NCBI GenBank assembly: GCA_037178975.1
Contig: JASJZH010000002.1
Coordinates: 3,720,001 to 3,784,000 of the forward strand
Reading direction: 5' to 3'
DNA length: 64,000 nt
Source: Oscheius tipulae
Lineage: Eukaryota > Nematoda > Chromadorea > Rhabditida > Rhabditidae
Shown: piece after piece, positions 45,401 through 57,400 of the stretch
Numbering within the stretch: the stretch's first letter is position 1
Layout of the letters: the number at the start of each line of letters is the position of its first letter
Notes under the pieces: generated by a model
What the model saw: the letters and a program-made list of their open reading frames with translations, nothing else
Database searches by the model: none
What the model was told of the DNA's origin: nothing
Position numbers and translations under genes: made by a program

Positions 45401-46678
45401 GGATATTGACGAAACGTTATTTTGGCCTTGTACGGTCATTTTCTCCATTTTTCTCGGTAGTTTTTCTGTCAAAGTAGGCTGTCTAAGATGGAATTTGACG
45501 ACGAATCAATTGTGGATACTTAGGAATTAAGAAAATGTGGGTAACGCACTGAAAAATGCAAAAGTTTGATTTTTACCGAAGTCGTTGCGGGACCTCTTCG
45601 AAAAAGGTGCGCGTTCAGCCATTCAGTCATAACTGGACTGTCCCTTAAGCCCTAGTTCTTTCCTCATACTCCAGTTCTAAGAGGGTGCTTTGACTCAATT
45701 ACGTACTGGTCTACTCGAAAGACCACGTCGGTCCGTAGCGTGCTGTCTGATAGCTGCCAAATATGGCCCTCTTTACGTAACTGTGACGCAAAAATGGGAG
45801 GGAGAGAGATAGTGTTGATCTAAGAATCTTAGTGATAGGCACAAAATGTACCAATCTGGAGAACTGGATGGACTAACTGTACTATAAGGTCAGGGTTCTG
45901 ACTGTACTGTTTAGTGTGCCCGTTAATCTAGCCTATCTCTCTGTAAGAGACTCGTAAATGACAGAATTCTCTTTTGTTTATCTAAAGTGTACTTCTAACA
46001 GTTCGTTTCATGAGCTGAATGAGTTAGGAAGTATATTTCGGGCCATATCACAACAACAATATGAAACGACCAAAGCCGACCGAACCTTCTTTGACTCTGG
46101 CCATCTTACACTGGGATCTCATAAATATTTTGTAATGGAAAAGAAAGTAAAACATGTAATTACATAAGACGGGTTAAGAAAGTTAGCGCTAAATGCATTA
46201 CTGTTAGTGAAATTCCAACTACTGTAGTTGTCCGTCACTAGAACCTACAGACTAGTTACTGAAGATGATACATACAATCAGAGAAAGTTATACACTTGTA
46301 TGAACACTTCTCGACGGAGTAGTTCTGGCAAAAACATAGCTACTTGACTCTGCTAACTTTTCAAGTAGATGGAAAAATGGTAACGGCTTCCGAAACGGTA
46401 ACTGTTTATAAAGGTTGTAATCTTTTCCCTATCTGCATACCTTATCCTCTTCCGCCCCTTAAAAATTAGTCTATTGAGCCCGATGATTTCATTTACCCAA
46501 GACACGTCGGACCAAATCATATTATTACTCGACTCTTATCTGCTTTTCATAAAAATACAGTTTTCAGGCCGGGCCTTCGACTGACATGACTGTGGGACAG
46601 CTGAACAATCCGAATTATGACTACGACCAGAGGAAGCCGTACCATCACGCCGAAAATGTAACTCAGGAATTGGAATAG
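42410..46678 (+). CDS. SLC12A8-like cation-chloride-cotransporter-family membrane transporter
   Basis: Exons 42410-42899, 42941-43054, 43094-43258, 43297-43460, 43498-43644, 43684-43770, 43809-44004, 44043-44332, 46568-46678 total 1764 nt and encode 587 residues. The TM1 region reads [20 protein letters not shown], matching SLC12A8 more closely than NKCC or KCC. About 10-12 hydrophobic segments follow, including GGIYFLISHVLGG, FFANFLGVLAGVNMSGDL and GTPRVLQGIAAEG. The C-terminal RKPYHHAENVTQ corresponds to the RDRYHHSS end of human SLC12A8. The large cytoplasmic loop of the human protein is much shorter here. Human SLC12A8 has been proposed to import nicotinamide mononucleotide, which is contested; the substrate here is unknown. 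The last intron is 2235 nt and holds a 444-bp transposon-like element. Confidence 0.88.
45202..45645. mobile_element. 444-bp non-autonomous DNA transposon (MITE) with ~100-bp terminal inverted repeats
   Basis: The left end begins AGGGACAGTCCAGTT and the right end is its complement, AACTGGACTGTCCCT. Similarity of the inverted ends extends inward about 100 bp, with shared blocks such as GTCCCGCAA and TTTTGCATTTTTC. The element is flanked on both sides by TAA (45199-45201 and 45646-45648), a 3-bp target-site duplication of the PIF/Harbinger type. No transposase frame lies inside. It sits in the last intron of the SLC12A8-like gene. Confidence 0.82.
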
Positions 46679-46806
46679 GCGCTTCTAGACTTTGTTTTGC
46701 TTCTGTCTATCCGGTAGAAACATTTCTCCCTATCTACGGTGTATTCTCAGACAAACATCTCTATTTTTCCTACCGTAACCCGGGTTCATAGACTCTCCAG
46801 AACCGA

Positions 46807-46830
<24 letters not shown>
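46807..46830. repeat. CT microsatellite
   Basis: Twelve uninterrupted TC dinucleotide units downstream of the SLC12A8-like stop codon. Confidence 0.9.
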
Positions 46831-46837
<7 letters not shown>

Positions 46838-48318
46838 CCTATCATTTCCAACGAACTAGTATCACTGCTGTGAATAAAGTTTTTTAACTTGAACGAGTTT
46901 GAATCTCGTGTGTGATCTCCGACAGTTTCCGTCGAAGATAAGAGCGAACAAATAGTGTAATTTAGTGGTTTGAGCCCAAAACGATTCACTGATTTAGGCG
47001 ATAAGTGACAGGCTAGATGGATGGCCTAAAGATAATCACTGGAACGATTTTTGGCAGATCAAAGTTTCGAACGGGAAAGGAACAAAGCAGTTCATGGAGT
47101 AAATGTGCTTGTAGCTGTAGTTCTCCAAGAAGCCATCAGCATAACTGTCACAAGAAATGGCTCATTACTGAAGTAAAAACAAGCTCTTGCTTCTTCCAAA
47201 TAATAACGTTCAAGTCGAGAAAGCTATTTGAATTGCAAAGACACGAACCACAGTTTGCTTTTGACTCTGCCTTGCCGAAACTTGTCAAAGAAGTACCCTC
47301 GCTTGGAAGTCACTTGCTCGCCTGTGCTGTCATCTTCTACAAATGTTCTCCCGTCGTCTTCTACTAGTGCCCTGTCGTTGTCTACCAATTCTGTCGTCCA
47401 ATTGTGTCTTCTACTAGGTCAGGTGTTTCTCCTTTCCCCCCACAACTTTTGAAACACTTTCCTCCAATTACTTCGCACCTTTCTCTACCACCTTGACTAG
47501 GGTCTGGGGCGGTCCTCAGTAACACAGATCCGAAAGCTTCAGTTTTTAGCCCGGTGTGCCGATTTGGATTTCAGATGCGCTCTCTCCGGAGGGACTCATA
47601 TCGGATATTAGAGACTGCGGCGGTGTCGAGATGGTTGGGGATACTTCCGAAAACAACCAAGAAATTTGAAAAGGAAACTAGTTAAATCCCTTCCTTCTTG
47701 TCAAATTTCAGGTTCCTGGATAAAAAAAATGCTCGAAGGAAGGAGGAGGAACGTACCGGAAGGAGATATCGCCACTGAGCCTGAATGATTACACTTGTTC
47801 GAACACGACTCCGTCTATACTGTTCAAGACGACTCGATTCCGAGGTTAGTCTTTGCTGTGCCAACAATGAATTCGTCTGCAGAAGAAAAGATCCAGACTT
47901 AAGGCGCCTGTTGGAAGAGGACATCATAGCAGCCACCAGGATTCGGCCATGCCCGTCACGGTAGATACTACTACTCAAGGATTTTTCGAAGTTTCGAGTT
48001 TCAAGTTTTTCAAGTTTCGGCAAGGCAGAATCAAAAGCAAACTGTGATTTTCGTCTCTTGACAATTTAAACTGCTAAGCAAGAAACTTTGGAGAGTTTCA
48101 AACTCTAGCTTCGTTTGAATAGACATGGTAAACAGTTCTAAACCCCTCGTGCTTCCCATCTCTCTCCTCCCTGAAAATTTGCGCGCGGCACATCAAAATG
48201 AAAAATGAGCAACCTTGGTCTCGTTATCAGAGAGAGAAAGAGAGGTGACCGATCCCATCTCTCTCCCTGCCCCCTTCGTCCATCTTCTCGTCCATCGCCG
48301 TACGGTCAATGACTCAGA

Positions 48319-48333
48319 CAGAGAGAGAGAGAG
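48319..48333. repeat. GA microsatellite
   Basis: A short uninterrupted GA run in the gene-poor region. Confidence 0.8.
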
Positions 48334-48452
48334 ACCGTGTGCCGTCCGTCTATTTTCCCTACGGCCACTATCGATCAATGAGCTTCTTATCGTCTCTCTT
48401 GATCAGTATGGCGACCCCTGCCTTTTGTTTACTCCTCTTATAAACCGTTGAG

Positions 48453-48470
48453 GAGAGAGAGAGAGAGAGA
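48453..48470. repeat. GA microsatellite
   Basis: An uninterrupted GA run in the gene-poor region. Confidence 0.85.
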
Positions 48471-51400
48471 TAGTGGTAGAGGCCACTTTCTACAGCCTTT
48501 TGCGAGGATGAGTCACTCCACTGTCTGTCTAATTTCCCTTTTCTCATCATTAATTATTCTGCTCGGACAAAAAAGGGAATTGTGAAACAATGACGCAAGG
48601 GGGTTGTAACTAGAAGCTAATTTGGTGGCGGAAGATGACTCAGCCGGATGCAAAAAGTCTTTTTACCCTCTCAATTCATGTTCGCTGCAATGTTTCCACG
48701 TAAGGTTCTATTCGTTTTCCTTCTACAAACAAACAATCTTTATTTGGTTGTGGGCTTATTTTGGGGCTAAAGCTCAAGGTTGATAATGCAAAATAGGAAA
48801 CTTGAATATTTGAGAGAGTTCTTTGCTTGCTTTGGAAGCGTTCTTTTTCCAAAACCCCGTTCCTAGATCGGCGTTATCTTAAACGGCTTGCGACTCTCTT
48901 TTCTCCATGGCACTTCCGTTCTTTCCTCCTCTTTATGTTTCACAAAAAGAACACTCTTCATTCCTCCCATTTGGCTAAAAGCAGTACACCCTCATGCTCA
49001 GTTTATGAGCAACAATGGCGATTACTGACCAACGACCAGGGCCCTCCTTTATCTAAATAAACTGGACAACAGTTCGATTACTTAGGGAGCTGAGCAGTGC
49101 TCCTTTAGACTTTGAAAACTTTTGACATGAACTGGTTCGATTATCGCGACTCGACCCCGACTCAGTCACTCTCTCTCGAACTGTTAATACGATTAGAATC
49201 CAGATCCGATGATGAAAACATGGTTCTAGTTCCCACAGTAGGTGATGTACGACTGTCCTAAATATCTTGACCGTCTCAATTTCACCAGTAAAAAGTCCCG
49301 TGGCCTGACCCCAATTTGTCAGAAGGCTCTCTCTACCACTATCGCTCACCACCGATCTGTCAGCAAGTTTTTCATCCGCTAGGCAGAACGTTCGGTCTTT
49401 TCTCACGACGGGAGAGCTGATTTTGTGCGCACGGAGAGAGGAGATATCAGTGGCCGATTTTATTGCTTTTGTGTCCGAGGCCACTCTCTTCGATCTTTTT
49501 CTTCAGCTTTTAGGCGTAAGATAGCCCTTTTTGAAGACTAGCCTTGTCTGAAGATCCCCAGAAACTTAGAATTGTCGTCTCAGAAGAAAATCACTGTTAG
49601 TAGTTATATTCCTGCTGCTCCAAGTCCTCGCAGTCCATCATTTTTCAAGAGTGGCATAGACAGCTGTGACACCTTTTCGTGGTCGGTCTCTGTGTAATCC
49701 CTTTTGCCGAAGGGGAAGTCCAGCCAGCACATTATTGTCAGCCATGTTTTTGCTTGAAAGCCAACATTACGAGCCATCACACACGTTGGCATTTGCCCCA
49801 TTTAGAAAGGGCTATTTACTGACACCTTCTAATCTGATCCGATGACCATCTGAGTCAGCATCAGGAACCGGTCGCTCACAGTCTCTGTCAACCGCATATG
49901 CCCTTTCCGTACTGACTCGACCCAGATCCTTTTTCACCCGCTTCTTGACTACGACCTCCTTTTTGCAGTTTGCAGTCTTTACTTCCGTATTCTAGTTTCC
50001 GCGAGTGTTAGCTTCCAGAAAATCTTTACATGTCAGACTACCTGACTTTTTCTTGACTGTACGACTGTTCCAAGAATTTTTGCGTCAAACAATCTCACTC
50101 TGTAGTTACAGCATTACAACTTGCAGCGACTTATTGCTAGTTCTCTCCAACCGATGGAAGCATCAGTCATTAGGGATCGAATCAAAGAAGATCCAGATAA
50201 TCACTCTTGCCCGAAGCTCTGTCAGTTGCTCAAGCAACTTTGCTTTTACCAGAGATTAGAAGGCAAGAGAACTGATCGGTAAAAACTGGATGTGTTCGGT
50301 AGACTTACCAGAGTGAATCCAGTCCGAGAAAACCAGTGAAAAGATGGCCGGCCCTCTCTCTAAACATTAGAAGATGGGCTTGAACTTGATCAAGTTGCGA
50401 GCTCGTCGCCTCGTAAAATATACGTGTGTGGATCCGGCACAACCTGCTTCACCGGGCATATTGCCGCCTGTGTCTCGCTGTTTGTGCTGTGCTAAGCGAA
50501 TAAACATACGCTCTCGACGTCTTATCTCCAATTTAGCGTGTGTGTACTGTACTTGTCAGCCATCTGCTCCTCCTCCTCTCTATAATTTTGTTCTTCCAGC
50601 CACCTGTCTGTCACTAATTTCTTCTTTGTGATCCAGTTCCCGGGACTTTATGTTCCGATTCCCAGTCAGCAAAAAAGATCTTCGTTTAATGTACCGCACC
50701 CCAATCTCTCATCATTCTAAATCCAAATCCACACCTTCTCCAAAGCTGCTTATCACTTCCCGCACAAAATTGGCAACAAACGGAAAAGAATCGTAAGCTT
50801 TGTGGACCGTGGGGGCGGTCGTCTGCTCTGAATCACTTTCTCTCTTTTTGGTATCAGGACCAGGCACTCCCTTTCCCAATCTGTCCTCATAGTCCTCGTA
50901 ATTATGCGTGTGTGCTATGTGTCCCCGTCCGGTTGACCTTCGGCGACCCTCGCCCGTCCGCCAACCGTCGAACCATCGGTCCCCACACCTCCTCTCTCAC
51001 TCTCTCTCTAACAGCTGTCCTTATTGTGTTCCCTCTTTGGTCGCTTTTTGTCTCTTTTCGGACTCTGCCGAAGTGGGAAGGAGCCGCCACACTCTTGTAT
51101 TTCCTTCCGGTTCTCTCGAGCTTTTCCCGAATGTCCTTTACTCCGAATTTCTATTTCCTTTGGTAGAAGTTAATCTCTGTCCCATTGGTTTACTATCAAA
51201 TACTGAATCTTGACCCTGAGCCAATCGGGCACCGTATCGAACGACCTGACACCATATTTCTCCGGCCTGTGCCTAGTGGCCGAATTTATATTTCTGGCCA
51301 TCTGCTTAACACCTCAGTCTTTTTTCTGGTCAAAGTCTGCAGCAGATGTTGTCTAGTCTTCCAGGCTAAAACGCTCATAATTTTTGGAAGGAAGTCTGAG

Positions 51401-52220
51401 TCATCTCGACAGAGCGCGTAGTATTTGTCCGTCTCTCTTGATATAAAGGTCTCCTCGACCACGATTGTAATTTGATCCCAGTGTCTTCTTTTTGCAACAT
51501 CTGACAACAAAAACAGATTGCCTTCTCGGCTTACAGGATTCTCTCACCTCTCTTGCAACCAGCTGACCTTCACTAACTGTCGCGTTCCTACACCCCCGAA
51601 AGAAAGTGTACAGTCCTTTCAGCCACTTTGGTCTGATGTTTTCTTTTCGATTAGAAGCTGTTCTTCTTCTTGGCAGAAGACTGAGTTCCAGGGCAAACAT
51701 TGTGTTATTTATTCACAAGGGGAGAGACTGACCGGCTCTTTACTCTATCACTCATTCTTCCCTTGTGTACAGCTGATTCAGAACGTTTTGATTCTTTTCC
51801 AGCTCCTATTGTAAATCCGTTGGACAAGACCCTAAACCACACTCCTCTTCCTTCCACAGCTCTACCTAGTCCCTTTAAGTTAAGACAGTTAATATCCAAC
51901 TTCTTCTGGACCTAAATGGATAGAGAGTAGGTCCGGTTTGGCTTGAATCGGTCTCCCCAAAAGAGACTTTATGTGTTTTTTCCAACTTGGCGTATCCTCT
52001 AATGGTTAGCCGGTTGGGCAGAGACCTCTTTGGTGTACCCGATACCTTTCTTTTTTGGACACAATCGCTGCAGCGACCTCTTTTGTTTACCCTCACTCAG
52101 CTCTCGCGTCTTTATCACCCACTACTACCCTTCGTCAGAGCCTTGTTTCAGGCCCTAATACTTCCAGTCCGTCTTTTCCGTATTTTCTCGACTAGTTTTC
52201 ACATACGAATTTCTAGGTAC

Positions 52221-55071
52221 ATGCATGAGACGGAAGAAAGCAACAGCTCGGCGCCGTTGATGAGACGGGGAGATCTGATCCACAATGTCGTTGAGGGAAC
52301 CGTGGAACAGTACAAGGTTCTGGACTTTCTGGGAAAGGTAATATACAGTTTATCAGTTCACGTAGAATCTTCAAACTGTTTGCACATGCTCTTAGGCGTC
52401 ATTTCCCGTCTCCCAGCGCCGTTCGCTTTGCGACTTAGCCTCCTGACACATAGACGAAAGCAAACCGTAATTGGAAGCCGTCTATACAGGCAGACATCAA
52501 AGGGAGACAGGGATCATCGCCTTTGTACATTTCCCGTGTTCGCATGGTTGCCTCTGGCGCGTAGAGAGAGTGAAATGACCTGATGATCGTGATCGTTCAT
52601 CACCCTCGGAACGAGCGTTCTTTTTCCGCATGCAAATTAGGGCAGACCGGTTCAATTTGGTGAGGGTAAAAATTGTCGTTTTCAGGGAGGTTTTGGAGAA
52701 TGTTTCGCGGCAGAAAGTGCTTTGATGAGGAATTATGTGGCGATCAAGGTGGTCAGCAAGCTCAGGCTCAAGGACAGACAAACGCAGAAGATCTTCCGGG
52801 AGATTGACATCCACAGGTTTGTTTTGAAACCCTCAGCCCGCTACTAGTTACCAAAAAGAGAAACTAACAAAGCTCTGTTCAGACTGGCGCACCACCCGAA
52901 CATCGTCCGAATGTTTGATGCCTTCCAAGACCGAAGCAACTTTTACATGGTCATGGAACTGTGCAAGGCCAGCAGTCTCCTCAATCTGATCAACGACGAG
53001 CACAGTAAGTTTTTTTCTCTGAACAAGTACGAAACGTGGCACAAGTGGTTTTGTGTGTCAATATATGAAAATCGTACGTCTCGTTGTGTCCAGCCTTGAG
53101 TAAACACGATCTCACCTCCTTTTTGTCGCCGTCCCTTTATCATTTTCCGGTGGCTATTCAAAAAGAAGGCCATTCGTCACGAGACGCGCCATAAGATGTA
53201 TAGTTCTTTTGGCGGCTGACCGCTACTGACGAGTGAGGGGGACATTCTCCGTTTTCAGTGAAAAAGGGTAACTTCGACGAATGGCAGGGATCACGTTATG
53301 TGAACCAACTCTGCGATGCCGTAATCTACTTGGCAAAAAGGAACATCATTCACAGAGACTTGAAGCCGGGCAATGTACTTATTGGTATTGCTTTTTGTCT
53401 TTTTGTCACAAGATCAAAGTTTAGCTCACAACGGAGACATCAAGCTCGGAGACTTTGGCCTTGCCTCGAAAATGGAACATCTGACTCGGGGAAGTGTCAG
53501 TGGGACACCGAACTACCTTGCCCCAGAGGTTATCTGCAAAGAGGGACACTCTCTGGCCAGCGAGGTCTGGTCGATCGGGTGTCTCATCTACTGTATGCTC
53601 GTTGGAAAGCCTCCTTTCGAGTCGGACAGTGTCGAATCGACCTACGATAGAATACGAAAGGGACACTACTCGTTAGTTAAAGTCTAATTTGCAAAAAACC
53701 AGAGAATTTTTAGATACCCAGACAGACCCGATGTCAGTTTTAATGCCAAAGAATTGATCAGAGAGTGTTTACACCCGAATCCTGAGAGTCGAGTCGGAAT
53801 CTACTGGATCATTGACTACATTTGGCTACAGAACACGAGAGGAGGAGGCTATCCATTGATGAGGTAGTAGTTAACTGTCTCTATCTTATTTCAGTTTTAG
53901 AGCCAAGTCGACAGGCAACATAATCCCAAAAGACATCAATGGAAACCAGTGCCAACTTCCGAGATATCTTCGTCCCAAGTCCGCCATGATGAACTCTTCA
54001 GTCCCTGACAGAGTGAGTATTGAAGACTAGTCAAAGACAAGAGTCTGTTCAGTCTCGAAGAAAGTCCTTTACGGCGTCTCACGACTCTGGTTTCGGATCA
54101 GAGTCGGACATGTTCCGTACCTCCAATGCCGCCTTCCATAATCTGATAGAGAAGATTGGTCAGTACGTGGACAGTATAAAGAATGTCAGAGGTAGGGAGT
54201 TCTTTTGTTTTGTTCAGTTTACCTTTTTCAGCAAACAGTCTGATGCTGTCTCCCTCTACCATGCCTCCAGTGGCAATAGCCAAATGGGTTGACTATTCGA
54301 ATCGACGAGGCTTCGGATGCAAACTGACCGATGGAACATTGACAGTGAAATTCAATGAAGGCGCCTGTCTAAGCTGGCCGTAAGTTTTGGAATCAATTCG
54401 AAATATGTAGTCTTTTAAGTAGCAACTCTGAATACCTTCTCTACACATCCCAGCCCTTTGCCACTCCAAAGTTTTTGACTCTGGCTGGTAGTCTGACTCC
54501 AACAGAGAAGGAGCATCTAGAGACAGCCGAAGAGTACGGAGAGTACATGGATCGGGAGCTTCAAGGACTTGATCTTTTGACTGACAGCTGTCCGAAGTCC
54601 CTGTCCGACTCGATTTACATCGTCTACCACCATCTAGACGCCCACCACCTCCTGGTCATGTTCAACAATGGCTTGATACAGATGACGCTGTTGGATTCCA
54701 AGACCAAGTTGATATTCTGGAAAGAGGACACTGATCGTCATGTCGGAGTGGCTATTCTGACCAGAGATAAAGCTCCCTCCGCCTACAGGATCGTCCCTCT
54801 CGACTGTCGAGAAATCTTCAGACCGGACGACTCTATGGTCCCAATCAGGCCTCCGACCAGGTAATCCTTCATCTCTTGAAAGAACCGCCAGAGCGCGCTC
54901 ATCCTCTATGAATCGAAACGTGGGTGTAAATGGCCTCGTTTCTTCAGCAATCTCACTTCCGTAATGCCATGTTCCAGAATCTACGAGATGTTCGGCGAGG
55001 CCATCGCTCTCATAGAGCAAGATCTGCTTCGACTCAGTACTCCACGAGCCGTACAGGTCACTTCGTGCTAG
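52221..55071 (+). CDS. Polo-like serine/threonine kinase with polo boxes (divergent)
   Basis: Exons 52221-52337, 52686-52816, 52883-53004, 53259-53384, 53425-53671, 53714-53863, 53895-54012, 54053-54191, 54232-54379, 54423-54860, 54978-55071 total 1830 nt and encode 609 residues. The kinase domain covers ~30-285: Gly loop GKGGFGECF, VAIKVV lysine, HRD at 155-157, DFG at 175-177 and GTPNYLAPEV. The threonine equivalent to PLK1 T210 is Ser189. The C-terminal half carries polo-box sequence: IAKWVDYSNRRGFGCKL with TLTVKFNEG, and a second block with LLVMFNNGLIQMTL and TKLIFWKED. PLKs control mitotic entry, centrosomes and cytokinesis. It looks too divergent for the canonical PLK1 orthologue and may be PLK-3-like. 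The start follows a TTTCTAG acceptor-like site. Confidence 0.88.
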
Positions 55072-55290
55072 TTCTACTTTCCATTCATCCTTCTGCTCAT
55101 TCCACACGGGTTCCCCTTCTCTTCTTGACAGTTTCCTAGTCTCATAACTCCCTCCCTTCTCCCAAATTCATGATCAAGTTGCTGTGTATCTTCGGGTAGA
55201 CAAAGTATATCTGTGTATAAAGATGACTCTATAAATCCCATATTTATTTGTTAAGGGTTAACAGATATCTCTCAGGAAGGAAGGATAGGA

Positions 55291-56288
55291 TTAGATGAGA
55301 GATCCAGGGAAGCCGGCCTCACGTCGTTTTCGAAGAAGGCAGCTCAGGGGGGAGAACTCGCAGTCGTTCCAACCGTAGTCTCGCTTCTCAGCCAAGAACT
55401 CGTAGCGCATCGGGTCCACAGCCGGTGCCTGAAAATGGAGGGATAATACTTAGATCGAAGTCAAAGGGTTTCTGAACCGAAAGAGTTGGTATCTCGGGCT
55501 TACAAAACTGAACAATGGCCTAGTAGCAACACCTGGTTTGTATCTACCTTCACCACCTCCTAAACTTGGTAGAATCGTACGAACTTTACGCTTTTGCTCC
55601 CTCCGGAAGCAGTCAAAATACTGTTTAGTATTCACTCCTCGATTCCGTCTCCCGCGCCTACGTTTTGTCCTATTTGAATGGCCTGAGAGCATCCGTCCAA
55701 GTTGAAAGTTCATTTCCGAACCCCCGGCTTCAATCACGGGATAAACACCGGGGAGCGGAAGATGAGAATCCAAGTCAGGAGGTGTCAAATATCTTGAGAG
55801 GAGGCGGTCAATTAGACGGAGATCGGGCTCAAATTTTGTTTAAAAGGAGCAATTACTCTAAAAACAGGATGATAATCTTTGGAATGTCTGCCTAATAGTT
55901 TATGTTTTCTTTGAAGACGGGACACCCTAATGACTCCTTCGAATGCGACCGCCCTCTAGAATTATCAACCAGTACTTAATCTTGATCTTTCGGGGGCAGA
56001 GGCTCCGCTCCCAGGCGAAACCGACAGAAGCGTCCATTTGCGAATCAGTTAGCCGGTGGAAGAGCCACATAAAGAGCCCCGCTTTACGAGCCTATCCCGA
56101 TTTCAGAGGGAACAACAGCGTCTGCCTGGTCTCTTTTCGATGAGGTTCACAAGCTGAGTATCTCAAGCCAGAAACAACTCTTTTGAAGTGGCAAAACGAG
56201 AAAGCTTGCTCACCTTGTTCCGTGCCAAAGTCACAGCCAGAAGAGTGACAAGAAGAAGGAGGAGACGAAGGAGTTGGTCGGAGCTCAT
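55291..56288 (-). CDS. Secreted neuropeptide precursor, allatostatin-C-like
   Basis: Exons 56214-56288 and 55291-55428 total 213 nt and encode 70 residues. Residues 1-22 are a textbook signal peptide, MSSDQLLRLLLLLVTLLAVT with LA. Near the C-terminus a KR pair precedes DYGWNDCEFSPLSCLL, followed by an RKRR cleavage site and a nine-residue tail. The predicted peptide has two cysteines six residues apart around FSPLS. This matches the allatostatin-C pattern CYFNPISCF, where the cysteines form a ring. Allatostatin-C-type peptides act through somatostatin-like GPCRs in arthropods and related animals. The intron is 785 nt and contains no other recognisable exon. Coding status rests on the signal peptide, processing sites and phase. 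Confidence 0.75.
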
Positions 56289-57400
56289 TTTCTACAGTGA
56301 AGGTGAGGAGGCGAGAAGGGGCAGGCCGATGTGTGCGTGTGCTGAGACCGACGTCGAGGTTGGCCACGCCTCTTCTGAAGAAACGAGTAAAAGAGTCAGG
56401 AGGCTAGACGTCAATGGTTGGAGAGAAGGAGTAGGGAGGAGAGAATGATTGTTTGAGCAGTGGTATTATTTGTAGCTCTCGGTATTCCACATAGACTAGG
56501 TCAGAACACTGTTCAGTGAACAGTAGGCACTACTATTTATTGTTGTTGCATCGCTGGAACCCATCAAAATTATCCTGCTCCAGACTATGATTAAAGAACT
56601 TCGATGCCTAATTACTTTGGCGTAACAATCCCAAACTAACAAAAAACCGAAAGCTAAACAATTACCCCGTAAGAGTTCTGCTTTTCGTTCAAGTATCTAG
56701 ACTTCATATCTGGTTGCATTTTCCAGAGTAAAGTCCAGATCCTCTTCCCACACCTTTCAAACTAAAAGGCCAATTGAAGGATTTTGAGATCCGATTGAAA
56801 GTGGGATTCTCCAAGCCCAGTTTTCTTCCTGAGTGGACACACTTAGTTTTTATCCTTCTCCGTGATTTTCTCTCACTTTATCAACCTCCAGAGACGGGAA
56901 GGACAAAGATAATGAGTGCATTGAGGGCTTCATAAGAAACCCTTTACGTTTTATGACACGCTCGAACAACATATAAAGTGAATCAGGTGTTGTTCCTGGA
57001 AAATGGGACTGGAGAAAACAGCATTTTACGGTTCACTTTCGGAGCTAAAGTTTGTCGCATTCCAGTAACTGGACAGAGCTCAGAAAGATCTTGCGTGACC
57101 ATAATTTTCAAAAAGGCAGTCATTCTTTCTCGTTCTTTCAGTTTGCATACGTATTTGAGAAGAAAAATGAGACTTCACCTGAGGAAGAAGTCATCCCACC
57201 AACTTCCGGGAAGAAATTCGAGTCGTCTTCGTATCGGTAATAGTTTTATTGTTAGACTACGGAAAACAAGAAAAGTTGAATGAGATTGAAAGCAAAAAAA
57301 AGGATAACAATCAAAAGTGGTCAGCGACGTACAGTACAATCACGGGTACGGTAGATCAATGAGAGAGAATAGAACTCTTCGGAGGGCTATACAATACACT
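56289..57400. other. Intergenic, neuropeptide promoter side to neprilysin 3' end
   Basis: No conserved coding sequence was recognised. It presumably contains the promoter of the neuropeptide gene. Confidence 0.5.

Larger units (their letters stand above)
46679..52220. other. Long gene-poor region (5.5 kb) upstream of the polo-like kinase
   Basis: No conserved protein was recognised on either strand. It contains CT and GA microsatellites and moderately long but unconvincing open frames (47682-48023 minus, 49053-49484 minus). It is pyrimidine-rich on the plus strand from about 50500 to 52200. It may hold the kinase 5' region or fast-evolving or non-coding genes I cannot detect. Confidence 0.5.

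Noticed and set aside
45958-46167. 69-codon frame in the SLC12A8-like last intron
   Set aside because: It has an ATG, but no homology, codon bias or splice support.
47682-48023. 113-codon minus-strand open frame
   Set aside because: Non-ATG start, no recognisable motifs, and composition like the surrounding non-coding DNA.
49053-49484. 143-codon minus-strand open frame in the gene-poor region
   Set aside because: It has no recognisable domain and no ATG at its start, and no consistent neighbouring exons were found.
51987-52220. In-frame upstream extension of the polo-like kinase
   Set aside because: The extension is open but hydrophobic and unlike any PLK N-terminus. A TTTCTAG acceptor-like site lies directly before the ATG at 52221.
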